Notes under the pieces: generated by a model
Database searches by the model: none
What the model was told of the DNA's origin: nothing
What the model saw: the letters and a program-made list of their open reading frames with translations, nothing else
Program-made: the position numbers and the translations under genes
Shown: positions 45,775-59,000 of the stretch, in pieces
How the letters are laid out: every line of letters starts with the position of its first letter
How positions within the stretch are numbered: position 1 is the first letter of the stretch
Origin: Lineus longissimus
Lineage: Eukaryota > Nemertea > Pilidiophora > Heteronemertea > Lineidae
Direction: 5' to 3'
Length of the DNA: 64,000 bases
Assembly: GCF_910592395.1 (NCBI RefSeq)
Contig: NC_088322.1
Span: 1,054,001-1,118,000 of the forward strand

Positions 45775-46531
45775 TTATAAAGCGCTCCAATTACTCAGCG
45801 AGTGGGTATTCTGGAGCGCTTTTTTCCCAAAGGCTTCTGCAAAAAGGTTGGCCTTTAGGATCGACTTGAAAGTCTGGAGGGAATCAGTGTTACGAAGCTT
45901 TTGCGGCAGCTGGTTCCACAATTTTGGAGCAGCCGCCGCAAACGAACGACTACCAAGAGTCTGGCACTTGAATCGAGGAACCTCAAGGAACATCGCAGGT
46001 CCTGATCTAAGGCCTTGGCGATCAAACCTTCTGAATTGAATCATGGATCTGAGATATCCCGGAGCCTCCACATTCAAGCACTTGAACACTAGAAACAGGA
46101 TCTTGTACTGGATCCTGAACTTGACTGGGAGCCAGTGCAGGTGAACCAACACTGGGGAAATATGGTCGAACTTTCCCACCAAACACACAACTCTCGCGGC
46201 AGAATTGAAAACCCGTTGGATTCGGTTTGACAACTTGGTGGGAATACCATTTAGGAGAGCAGTGGGCGATGAAAAAAACATGTACTAGGGCCTTGGTAGA
46301 TTTTTCTGAGAGAAAAGTTCGGATTTGTCGTATCCGATAGAGACCGCAGTAGGCCTTAGCACACACTTTGTTCACATGTGTCTCCATGGACATGTTGCAA
46401 TCGAACCATGCACCGAGATTGCGGACACATGATTGGACTGGTTGGATATCTGTCCCTCCAACCGTTACAATGTTCACCTTATCAAGCTGCTGCCGTGATA
46501 CATGGCATCGAGTAGGCCTATAAACTTTCAA
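45775..46531 (-). mobile_element. 5'-truncated CR1/L2-like LINE, ORF2 C-terminus
   Basis: Two overlapping minus-strand frames (46531-46022 and 46281-45775) give the end of a non-LTR RT. The first has VRNLGAWFDCNMSMETHVNKVCAK, then TKALVHVF. After a frame change near 46270 the second continues RIQRVFNSAARVV, HISPVLVHLHWLPVKFRIQYK and AAPKLWNQLPQKLRNTDSLQ. These motifs are characteristic of the thumb and C-terminal region of CR1/L2-type ORF2. The RT catalytic core is missing. This is a different lineage from the LINE at 0.9-6.3 kb. Confidence 0.85.
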
Positions 46532-47029
46532 GACTATTATACATTCTTGAACTTGAAGTGAAACATAGATTTGAGCATTATTTCACACTTTATTCAACAA
46601 AATGAGCCCGCCCTTGTATTGCGGTCACAATAACCCTATTCCCGTTCAACGTTATTTCTTTACCGTTGAACGGCAATTGAATTCCCATCGAACAGCATTT
46701 AGTTTCGTTAAGCAATAATTCCGTTAAGAGTAATTCCGTTAATACATGTAAATATTTGATAATAATAAATATGTGTGTATGGCGAATCATAAGAGTTGCA
46801 TTATTTTCTGTTCAGTTATTTCATTATCACTATGGTCAGCAATACTACCTTTACAAAGATAGACAAAGATGGTATTGATAACTAAGTTAAGACAGCATCT
46901 CCTATTACGACCATGCCAGTTTAGTGTCATCGACATCAATCCTGTTGTCATCTTACAGGATGGATACACACAGCGACAGAACACCCTCTTAGCGTCCACG
47001 CAAACTATTGTTCGTCAACCCTCGCACAA
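46532..47029. other. Spacer before the satellite array
   Basis: No gene was found. A 12-bp reverse-complement copy of a satellite segment (CTCTTAGCGTCC, 46986-46997) lies about 45 bp before the array and faces its first monomer. Confidence 0.5.
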
Positions 47030-50000
47030 TAGCCTACGAGGACGCTAAGAGCGTGCTCTGACTAAGAGTGCTTCGTGAATACGGCCCTGGACACCCGGAC
47101 ACTTAGATACCTAAAAAGAGTGTCCAAGTATCTAGGTATCCACACACTTATATCTCTGTTTCTGAATAGCCTACGAGGACGCTAAGAGCGTGCTCTGACT
47201 AAGAGTGCTTCGTGAATACGGCCCTGCACACCCGGACACTTAGATACCTAAAAAGAGTGTCCAAGTATCTAGGTATCCACACACTTATAGCTCAGTTTCT
47301 GAATAGCCTACGAGGACGCTAAGAGCGTGCTCTAACTAAGAGTGCTTCGTGAATACGGCCCTGGACACCCTGACACTTCGATACCTAAAAAGAGTGTCCA
47401 AGTATATAGGTATCCACACACTTATAGCTCAGTTTCTGAATAGCCTACGAGGACGCTAAGAGCGTGCTCTAACTAAGAGTGCTTCGTGAATACGGCCCTG
47501 GACACCCTGACACTTCGATACCTAAAAAGAGTGTCCAAGTATATAGGTATCCACACACTTATAGCTCAGTTTCTGAATAGCCTACGAGGACGCTAAGAGC
47601 GTGCTCTGACTAAGAGTGCTTCGTGAATACGGCCCTGGACACCCGGACACTTAGATACCTAAAAAGAGTGTCCAAGTATCTAGGTATCCACACACTTATA
47701 GCTCAGTTTCTGAATAGCCTACGAGGACGCTAAGAACGTGCTCTGACTAAGAGTGCTTCGTGAATACGGCCCTGGACACCCGGACACTTAGATACCTAAA
47801 AAGAATGTCCAAGTATCTAGGTATCCACACACTTATAGCTCAGTTTTTGAATAGCCTACGAGGACGCTAAGAGCGTGCTCTGACTAAGAGTGCTTCGCGA
47901 ATACGGCCCTGCACACCCGGACACTTAGATACCTAAAAAGAGTGTCCAAGCATCTTGGTATCCACACACTTATAGCTCAGTTCCTCAATAGCCTACGAGG
48001 ATGCTAAGAGCGTGCTCTGACAAAGTGTGCTTCGTGAATACGGCCCTGGACACCCGGACACTTAGATACCTAAAAAGAGTGTCCAAGTATCTAGGTATCC
48101 ACACACTTATAGCTCAGTTTCTGAATAGCCTACGAGGACGCTAAGAGCGTGCTCTGACTAAGAGTGCTTCGTGAATACGGCCCTGGACACCCGGACACTT
48201 AGATACCTAAAAAGAGTGTCCAAGTATCTAGGTATCCACACACTTATAGCTCAGTTTCTGAATAGCCTACGAGGACGCTAAGAGCGTGCTCTGACTAAGA
48301 GTGCTTCGTGAATACGGCCCTGCACACCCGGACACTTAGGTACCTAAAAAGAGTGTCCAAGTATCTAGGTATCCACACACTTATAGCTCAGTTTCTGAAT
48401 AGCCTACGAGGACGCTAAGAGCGTGCTCTAACTAGGAGTGCTTCGTGAATACGGCCTTGGACACCCTGACACTTCGATACCTAAAAAGAGTGTCCAAGTA
48501 TATAGGTATCCACACACTTATAGCTCAGTTTCTGAATAGCCTACGAGGACGCTAAGAGCGTGCTCTGACTAAGAGTGCTTCGTGAATACGGCCCTGGACA
48601 CCCGGACACTTAGATACCTAAAAAGAGTGTCCAAGTATCTAGGTATCCACACACTTATAGCTCAGTTTCTGAATAGCCTACGAGGACGCTAAGAGCGTGC
48701 TCTGACTAAGAGTGCTTCGTGAATACGGCCCTGGACGACCGGACACTTAGATACCTAAAAAGAGTGTCCAAGTATCTAGGTATCCACACACTTATAGCTC
48801 AGTTTTTGAATAGCCTACGAGGACGCTAAGAGCGTGCTCTGACTAAGAGTGCTTCGTGAATACGGCCCTTCACACCCGGACACTTAGATACCTAAAAAGA
48901 GTGTCCAAGTATCTTGGTATCCACACACTTATAGCTCAGTTTCTCAATAGCCTACGAGGACGCTAAGAGCGTGCTCTGACAAAGAGTGCTTCGTGAATAC
49001 GGCCCTGGACACCCGGACACTTAGATACCTAAAAAGAGTGTCCAAGTATCTAGGTATCCACACACTTATAGCTCAGTTTCTGAATAGCCTACGAGGACGC
49101 TAAGAGCGTGCTCTGACTAAGAGTGCTTCGTGAATACGGCCCTGGACACCCGGACACTTAGGTACCTAAAAAGAGTGTCCAAGTATCTAGGTATCCACAC
49201 ACTTATAGCTCAGTTTCTGAATAGCCTACGAGGACGCTAAGAGCGTGCTCTGACTAAGAGTGCTTCGTGAATACGGCCCTGGACACCCGGACACTTAGAT
49301 ACCTAAGGAGAGTGTCCAAGTATCTAGGTATCCACACACTTATAGCTCAGTTTCTGAATAGCCTACGAGGACGCTAAGAGCGTGCTCTGACTAAGAGTGC
49401 TTCGTGAATACGGCCCTGGACACCCGGACAATTAGATACCTAAAAAGAGTGTCCAAGTATCTAGGTATCCACACACTTATAGCTCAGTTTCTGAATAGCC
49501 TACGAGGACGCTAAGAGCGTGCTCTGACTAAGAGTGCTTCGTGAATACGGCCCTGCACACCCGGACACTTAGATACCTAAAAAGAGTGTCCAAGTATCTA
49601 GGTATCCACACACTTATAGCTCAGTTTCTGAATAGCCTACGAGGACGCTAAGAGCGTGCTCTGACTAAGAGTGCTTCGTGAATACGGCCCTGCACACCCG
49701 GACACTTAGATACCTAAAAAGAGTGTCCAAGTATCTAGGTATCCATACACTTATAGCTCAGTTTCTGAATAGCCTACGAGGACGCTAAGAGCGTGCTCTG
49801 ACTAAGAGTGCTTCGTGAATACGGCCCTGGACACCCGGACACTTAGATACCTAAAAAGAGTGTCCAAGTATCTAGGTATCCACACACTTATAGCTCAGTT
49901 TCTGAATAGCCTACGAGGACGCAAAGAGCGTGCTCTGACTAAGAGTGCTTCGTGAATACGACCCTGGACACCCGGACACTTAGATACCTAAAAAGAGTGT

Positions 50001-53000
50001 CCAAGTATCTAGGTATCCACACGCTTATAGCTCATTTTCTGAATAGCCTACGAGGACGCTAAGAGCGTGCTCTGACTAAGAGTGCTTCGTGAATACGGCC
50101 CTGGACACCCGGACACTTAGATACCTAAAAAGAGTGTCCAAGTATCTAGGTATCCACACACTTATAGCTCAGTTTCTGAATAGCCTACGAGGACGCTAAG
50201 AGCGTGCTCTGACTAAGAGTGCTTCGTAAATACGGCCCTGGACACCCGGACACTTAGATACCTAAAAAGAGTGTCCAAGTATCTAGGTATCAACACACTT
50301 ATAGCTCAGTTTCTGAATAGCCTACGAGGACGCTAAGAGCGTGCTCTGACTAAGAGTGCTTCGTGAATACGGCCCTGGACACCCGGACACTTAGATACCT
50401 AAAAGAGTGTCCAAGTATCTAGGTATCCACAAGCTTATAGCTCAGTTTCTGAATAGCCTACGAGGACGCTAAGAGCGTGCTCTGACTAAAAGTGCTTCGT
50501 GAATACGGCCCGGGACACCCGGACACTTAGATACCTAAAAAGAGTGTCCAAGTATCTAGGTATCCACACACTTATAGCTCAGTTTCTGAATAGCCTACGA
50601 GGACGCTAAGAGCGTGCTCTGACTAAGAGTGCTTCGTGAATACGGCCCTGGACACCCGGACACTTAGATACCTGAAAAGAGTGTCCAAGTATCTAGGTAT
50701 CCACACACTTATAGCTCAGTTTCTGAATAGCCTACGAGGACGCTAAAAGCGTGCTCTGACTAAGAGTGCTTCGTGAATACGGCCCTGCACACCCGGACAC
50801 TTAGATACCTAAAAAGAGTGTCCAAGTATCTAGGTATCCACACACTTATAGCTCAGTTTCTGAATAGCCTACGAGGACGCTAAGAGCGTGCTCTGACTAA
50901 GAGTGCTTCGTGAATACGGCCCTGCACACCCGGACACTTAGATACCTAAAAAGAGTGTCCAAGTATCTAGGTATCCACACACTTATAGCTCAGTTTCTCA
51001 ATAGCCTACGAGGACGCTAAGAGCGTGCTCTGACAAAGAGTGCTTCGTGAATACGGCCCTGGACACCCGGACACTTAGATACCTAAAAAGAGTGTCCAAG
51101 TATCTAGGAATCCACACACTTATAGCTCAGTTTCTGAATAGCCTACGAGGACGCTAAGTGCGTGCTCTGACTAAGAGTGCTTCGTGAATACGGCCCTGGA
51201 CACCCGGACACTAAGATACCTAAAAAGAGTGTCCAAGTATCTAGGTATCCACACACTTATAGCTCAGTTTCTGAATAGCCTACGAGGACGCTAAGAGCGT
51301 GCTCTGACTAAGAGTGCTTCGTGAATACGGCCCTGGACACCCGGACACTTAGATACCTAAAAAGGGTGTCCAAGTATCTAGGTATCCACACACTTATAGC
51401 TCAGTTTCTGAATAGCCTACGAGGACGCTAAGAGCGTGCTCTGACTAAGAGTGCTTCGTGAATACGGCCCTGGACACCCGGACACTTAGATACCTAAAAA
51501 AAGAGTGTCCAAGTATCTAGGTCCACACACTTATAGCTCAGTTTCTGAATAGCCTACGAGGACGCTAAGAGCGCGCTCTGACTAAGAGTGCTTAGTGAAT
51601 ACGGCCCTGGACACCCGGACACTTAGATACCTAAAAAGAGTGTCCAAGTATCTAGGTATCCACACACTTATAGCTCAGTTTCTGAATAGCCTACGAGGAC
51701 GCTAAGAGCGTGCTCTGGCTAAGAGTGCTTCGTGAATACGGCCCTCCACACCCGGACACTTAGATACCTAAAAGGAGTGTCCAAGTATCTAGGTATCAAC
51801 ACACTTATAGCTCAGTTTCTGAATAGCCTACGAGGACGCTAAGAGCGTGCTCTGACTAAGAGTGCTTCGTGAATACGGCCCTGGACACCCGGACACTTAG
51901 ATACCTGAAAAGAGTGTCCAAGTATCTAGGTATCCACACACTTATAGCTCAGTTTCTGAATAGCCTACGAGGACGCTAAGAGCGTGCTCTGACTAAGAAT
52001 GCTTCGTGAATACGGCCCTCCACACCCGGACACTTAGATACCTAAAAAGAGTGTCCAAGTATCTAGGTATCCACACACTTATAGCTCAGTTTCTGAATAG
52101 CCTACGAGGACGCTAAGAGCGTGCTCTGACTAAGAGTGCTTCGTGAATACGGCCCTGGACACCCGGACACTTAGATACCTAAAAAGAGTGTCCAAGTATC
52201 TAGGTATCCACACACTTATAGCTCAGTTTCTGAATAGCCTACGAGGACGCTAAGAGCGTGCTCTGGCTAAGAGTGCTTCGTGAATACGGCCCTCCACACC
52301 CGGACATTTAGATACCTAAAAAGAGTGTCCAAGTATCTAGGTATCAACACACTTATAGCTCAGTTTCTGAATAGCCTACGAGGACGCTAAGAGCGTGCTC
52401 TGACTAAGAGTGCTTCGTGAATACGGCCCTGGACACCCGGACACTTAGATACCTGAAAAGAGTGTCCAAGTATCTAGGTATCCACACACTTATAGCTCAG
52501 TTTCTGAATAGCCTACGAGGACGCTAAGAGCGTGCTCTGACTAAGAATGCTTCGTGAATACGGCCCTCCACACCCGGACACTTAGATACCTAAAAAGAGT
52601 GTCCAAGTATCTAGGTATCCACACACTTATAGCTCAGTTTCTCAATAGCCTACGAGGACGCTAAGAGCGTGTTCTGACTAAGAGTGCTTCGTGAATACAG
52701 CCCTGGACACCCGGACACTTAGATACCTAAAAAGAGTGTCCAAGTATCTAGGTATCCACACACTTATAGCTCAGTTTCTGAATAGCCTACGAGGACGCTA
52801 AGAGCGTGCTCTGACTAAGAGTGCTTCGTGAATACGGCCCTGGACACCGGACACTTAGATACCTAAAAAGAGTGTCCAAGTATCTAGGTATCCACACACT
52901 TATAGCTCAGTTTCTGAAAAGCCTACGAGGACGCTAAGAGCGTGCTCTGACTAAGAGTGCTTCGTGAATACAGCCCTGGACACCCGGACACTTAGATACC

Positions 53001-56000
53001 TAAAAAGAGTGCCCAAGTATCTAGGTATCCACACACTTATAGCTCAGTTTCTCAATAGCCTACGAGGACGCTAAGAGCGTGCTCTGACTAAGAGTGCTTC
53101 GTGAATACAGCCCTGGACACCCGGACACTTAGATACCTAAAAAGAGTGTCCAAGTATCTAGGTATCCACACACTTATAGCTCAGTTGCTGAATAGCCTAC
53201 GAGGACGCTAAGAGCGTGCTCTGACTAAGAGTGCTTCGTGAATACGGCCCTGGACACCCGGACACTTAGATACCTAAAAAGAGTGTCCAAGTATCTAGGT
53301 ATCCACACACTTATAGCTCAGTTTCTCAATAGCCTACGAGGACGCTAAGAGCGTGCTCTGGCTAAGAGTGCTTCGTGAATACGGCCCTCCACAGCCGGAC
53401 ACTTAGATACCTAAAAAGAGTGTCCAAGTATCTAGGTATCCACACACTTATAGCTCAGTTTCTGAATAGCCTACGAGGACGCTAAGAGCGTGCTCTGACT
53501 AAGAGTGCTTCGTGAATACGGCCCTGGACACCCGGACACTTAGATACCTAAGAAGAGTGTCCAAGTATCTAGGTATCCACACACTTATAGCTCAGTTTCT
53601 CAATAGCCTACGAGGACGCTAAGAGCGTGCTCTGACTAAGAGTGCTTCGTGAATACGGCCCTGGACACCCGGACAATTAGATACCTAAAAAGAGTGTCCA
53701 AGTATCTAGGTATCCACACACTTATAGCTCAGTTTCTGAATAGCCTACGAGGACGCTAAGAGCGTGCTCTGACTAAGAGTGCTTCGTGAATACGGCCCTG
53801 GACACCCGGACACTTAGATACCTAAAAAGAGTGTCCAAGTATCTAGGTATCCACACACTTATAGCTCAGTTTCTGAATAGCCTACCAGGACGCTAAGAGC
53901 GTGCTCTGACTAAGAGTGCTTCGTGAATACGGCCCTGCACACCCGGACACTTAGATACCTAAAAAGAGTGTCCAAGTATCTAGGTATCCATACACTTATA
54001 GCTCAGTTTCTGAATAGCCTACGAGGACGCTAAGAGCGTGCTCTGACTAAGAGTGCTTCGTGAATACGGCCCTGGACACCCGGACACTTAGATACCTAAA
54101 AAGAGTGTCCAAGTATCTAGGTATCCACACACTTATAGCTCAGTTTCTGAATAGCCTACGAGGACGCAAAGAGCGTGCTCTGACTAAGAGTGCTTCGTGA
54201 ATACGACCCTGGACACCCGGACACTTAGATACCTAAAAAGAGTGTCCAAGTATCTAGGTATCCACACGCTTATAGCTCATTTTCTGAATAGCCTACGAGG
54301 ACGCTAAGAGCGTGCTCTGACTAAGAGTGGTTCGTGAATACGGCCCTGGACACCCGGACACTTAGATACCTAAAAAGAGTGTCCAAGTATCTAGGTATCC
54401 ACACACTTATAGCTCAGTTTCTGAATAGCCTACGAGGACGCTAAGAGCGTGCTCTGACTAAGAGTGCTTCGTAAATACGGCCCTGGACACCCGGACACTT
54501 AGATACCTAAAAAGAGTGTCCAAGTATCTAGGTATCAACACACTTATAGCTCAGTTTCTGAATAGCCTACGAGGACGCTAAGAGCGTGCTCTGACTAAGA
54601 GTGCTTCGTGAATACGGCCCTGGACACCCGGACACTTAGATACCTAAAAGAGTGTCCAAGTATCTAGGTATCCACAAGCTTATAGCTCAGTTTCTGAATA
54701 GCCTACGAGGACGCTAAGAGCGTGCTCTGACTAAAAGTGCTTCGTGAATACGGCCCGGGACACCCGGACACTTAGATACCTAAAAAGAGTGTCCAAGTAT
54801 CTAGGTATCCACACACTTATAGCTCAGTTTCTGAATAGCCTACGAGGACGCTAAGAGCGTGCTCTGACTAAGAGTGCTTCGTGAATACGGCCCTGGACAC
54901 CCGGACACTTAGATACCTGAGAAAAGTGTCCAAGTATCTAGGTATCCACACACTTATAGCTCAGTTTCTGAATAGCCTACGAGGACGCTAAAAGCGTGCT
55001 CTGACTAAGAGTGCTTCGTGAATACGGCCCTGCACACCCGGACACTTAGATACCTAAAAAGAGTGTCCAAGTATCTAGGTATCCACACACTTATAGCTCA
55101 GTTTCTGAATAGCCTACGAGGACGCTAAGAGCGTGCTCTGACTAAGAGTGCTTCGTGAATACGGCCCTGCACACCCGGACACTTAGATACCTAAAAAGAG
55201 TGTCCAAGTATCTAGGTATCCACACACTTATAGCTCAGTTTCTCAATAGCCTACGAGGACGCTAAGAGCGTGCTCTGACAAAGAGTGCTTCGTGAATACG
55301 GCCCTGGACACCCGGACACTTAGATACCTAAAAAGAGTGTCCAAGTATCTAGGAATCCACACACTTATAGCTCAGTTTCTGAATAGCCTACGAGGACGCT
55401 AAGTGCGTGCTCTGACTAAGAGTGCTTCGTGAATACGGCCCTGGACACCCGGACACTAAGATACCTAAAAAGAGTGTCCAAGTATCTAGGTATCCACACA
55501 CTTATAGCTCAGTTTCTGAATAGCCTACGAGGACGCTAAGAGCGTGCTCTGACTAAGAGTGCTTCGTGAATACGGCCCTGGACACCCGGACACTTAGATA
55601 CCTAAAAAGGGTGTCCAAGTATCTAGGTATCCACACACTTATAGCTCAGTTTCTGAATAGCCTACGAGGACGCTAAGAGCGTGCTCTGACTAAGAGTGCT
55701 TCGTGAATACGGCCCTGGACACCCGGACACTTAGATACCTAAAAAAAGAGTGTCCAAGTATCTAGGTCCACACACTTATAGCTCAGTTTCTGAATAGCCT
55801 ACGAGGACGCTAAGAGCGTGCTCTGACTAAGAGTGCTTCGTGAATACGGCCCTGGACACCCGGACACTTAGATACCTAAAAAGAGTGTCCAAGTATCTAG
55901 GTATCCACACACTTATAGCTCAGTTTCTGAATAGCCTACGAGGACGCTAAGAGCGTGCTCTGGCTAAGAGTGCTTCGTGAATACGGCCCTCCACACCCGG

Positions 56001-59000
56001 ACACTTAGATACCTAAAAGGAGTGTCCAAGTATCTAGGTATCAACACACTTATAGCTCAGTTTCTGAATAGCCTACGAGGACGCTAAGAGCGTGCTCTGA
56101 CTAAGAGTGCTTCGTGAATACGGCCCTGGACACCCGGACACTTAGATACCTGAAAAGAGTGTCCAAGTATCTAGGTATCCACACACTTATAGCTCAGTTT
56201 CTGAATAGCCTACGAGGACGCTAAGAGCGTGCTCTGACTAAGAATGCTTCGTGAATACGGCCCTCCACACCCGGACACTTAGATACCTAAAAAGAGTGTC
56301 CAAGTATCTAGGTATCCACACACTTATAGCTCAGTTTCTGAATAGCCTACGAGGACGCTAAGAGCGTGCTCTGACTAAGAGTGCTTCGTGAATACGGCCC
56401 TGGACACCCGGACACTTAAATACCTAAAAAGAGTGTCCAAGTATCTAGGTATCCACACACTTATAGCTCAGTTTCTGAATAGCCTACGAGGACGCTAAGA
56501 GCGTGCTCTGACTAAGGGTGCTTTGTGAATACGGCCCTGGACACCCGGACACTTAGATACCTAAAAAGAGTGTCCAAGTATCTAGGTATCCACACACTTA
56601 TAGCTCAGTTTCTGAATAGCCTACGAGGACGCTAAGAGCGTGCTCTGACTAAGAGTGCTTCGTGAATACGGCCCTGGACACCCGGACACTTAGATACCTA
56701 AAAGAGTGTCCAAGTATCTAGGTATCCACAAGCTTATTGCTCAGTTTCTGAATAGCCTACGAGAACGCTAAGAGCGTGCTCTGACTAAGAGTGCTTCGTG
56801 AATACGGCCCTGGACACCCGGACACTTAAATACCTAAAAAGAGTGTCCAAGTATCTAGGTATCCACACACTTATAGCTCAGTTTCTGAATAGCCTACGAG
56901 GACGCTAAGAGCGTGCTCTGACTAAGAGTGCTTCGTGAATACGGCCCTGGACACCCGGACACTTAGATACCTGAAAAGAGTGTCCAAGTATCTAGGTATC
57001 TACACACTTATAGCTCAGTTTCTGAATAGCCTACGAGGACGCTAAGAGCGTGCTCTGACTAAGAATGCTTCGTGAATACGGCCCTCCACACCCGGACACT
57101 TAGATACCTAAAAAGAGTGTCCAAGTATCTAGGTATCCACACACTTATAGCTCAGTTTCTGAATAGCCTACGAGGACGCTAAGAGCTTGCTCTGGCTAAG
57201 AGTGCTTCGTGAATACGGCCCTCCACACCCGGACACTTAGATACCTAAAAAGAGTGTCCAAGTATCTAGGTATCCACACACTTATAGCTCAGTTTCTGAA
57301 TAGCCTACGAGGACGCTAAGAGCGTGCTCTGACTAATAGTGCTTCGTGAATACGGCCCTGGACACCCGGACACTTAAATACCTAAAAAGAGTGTCCAAGT
57401 ATCTAGGTATCCACACACTTATAGCTCAGTTTCTGAATAGCCTACGAGGACGCTAAGAGCGTGCTCTGACTAAGAGTGCTTTGTGAATACGGCCCTGGAC
57501 ACCCGGACACTTAGATACCTAAAAAGAGTGTCCAAGTATCTAGGTATCCACACACTTATAGCTCAGTTTCTCAATAGCCTACGAGGACGCTAAGAGCGTG
57601 CTCTGACTAAGAGTGCTTCGTGAATACAGCCCTGGACACCCGGACACTTAGATACCTAAAAAGAGTGTCCAAGTATCTAGGTATCCACACACTTATAGCT
57701 CAGTTTCTGAATAGCCTACGAGGACGCTAAGAGCGTGCTCTGACTAAGAGTGCTTCGTGAATACGGCCCTGGACACCGGACACTTAGATACCTAAAAAGA
57801 GTGTCCAAGTATCTAGGTATCCACACACTTATAGCTCAGTTTCTGAAAAGCCTACGAGGACGCTAAGAGCGTGCTCTGACTAAGAGTGCTTCGTGAATAC
57901 AGCCCTGGACACCCGGACACTTAGATACCTAAAAAGAGTGCCCAAGTATCAAGGTCTACCACACACTTATAGCTCAGTTTCTCAATAGCCTACGAGGACG
58001 CTAAGAGCGTGCTCTGACTAAGAGTGCTTCGTGAATACAACCCTGGACACCCGGACACTTAGATACCTAAAAAGAGTGTCCAAGTATCTAGGTATCCACA
58101 CACTTATAGCTCAGTTTCTGAATAGCCTACGAGAACGCTAAGAGCGTGCTCTGACTAAGAGTGCTTCGTGAATACGGCCCTGGACACCCGGACACTTAGA
58201 TACCTAAAAAGAGTGTCCAAGTATCTAGGTATCCACACACTTATAGCTCAGTTTCTGAATAGCCTACGAGGACGCTAAGAGCGTGCTCTGACTAAGAGTG
58301 CTTCGTGAATACGGCCCTGGACACCGGACACTTAGATACCTAAAAAGAGTGTCCAAGTATCTAGGTATCCACACACTTATAGCTCAGTTTCTGAAAAGCC
58401 TACGAGGACGCTAAGAGCGTGCTCTGACTAAGAGTGCTTCGTGAATACAGCCCTGGACACCCGGACACTTAGATACCTAAAAAGAGTGCCCAAGTATCTA
58501 GGTCTACCACACACTTATAGCTCAGTTTCTCAATAGCCTACGAGGACGCTAAGAGCGTGCTCTGACTAAGAGTGCTTCGTGAATACAGCCCTGGACACCC
58601 GGACACTTAGATACCTAAAAAGAGTGTCCAAGTATCTAGGTATCCACACACTTATAGCTCAGTTTCTGAATAGCCTACGAGAACGCTAAGAGCGTGCTCT
58701 GACTAAGAGTGCTTCGTGAATACGGCCATGGACACCCGGACACTTAGATACCTAAAAAGAGTGTCCAAGTATCTAGGTATCCACACACTTATAGCTCAGT
58801 TTCTAAATAGCTTACGAGGACGCTAAGAGCGTGCTCTGGCTAAGAGTGCTTCGTGAATACGGCCCCTCCACACCCGGACACTTAGATACCTAAAAAGAGT
58901 GTCCAAGTATCTAGGTATCCACACACTTATAGCTCAGTTTCTGAATAGCCTACGAGGACGCTAAGAGCGTGCTCTGACTAAGAGTGCTTCGTGAATACGG

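Noticed and set aside
46787-46999. Minus-strand 70-aa ORF next to the satellite
   Set aside because: It has no recognisable domain, overlaps the inverted satellite fragment and has no splice support.
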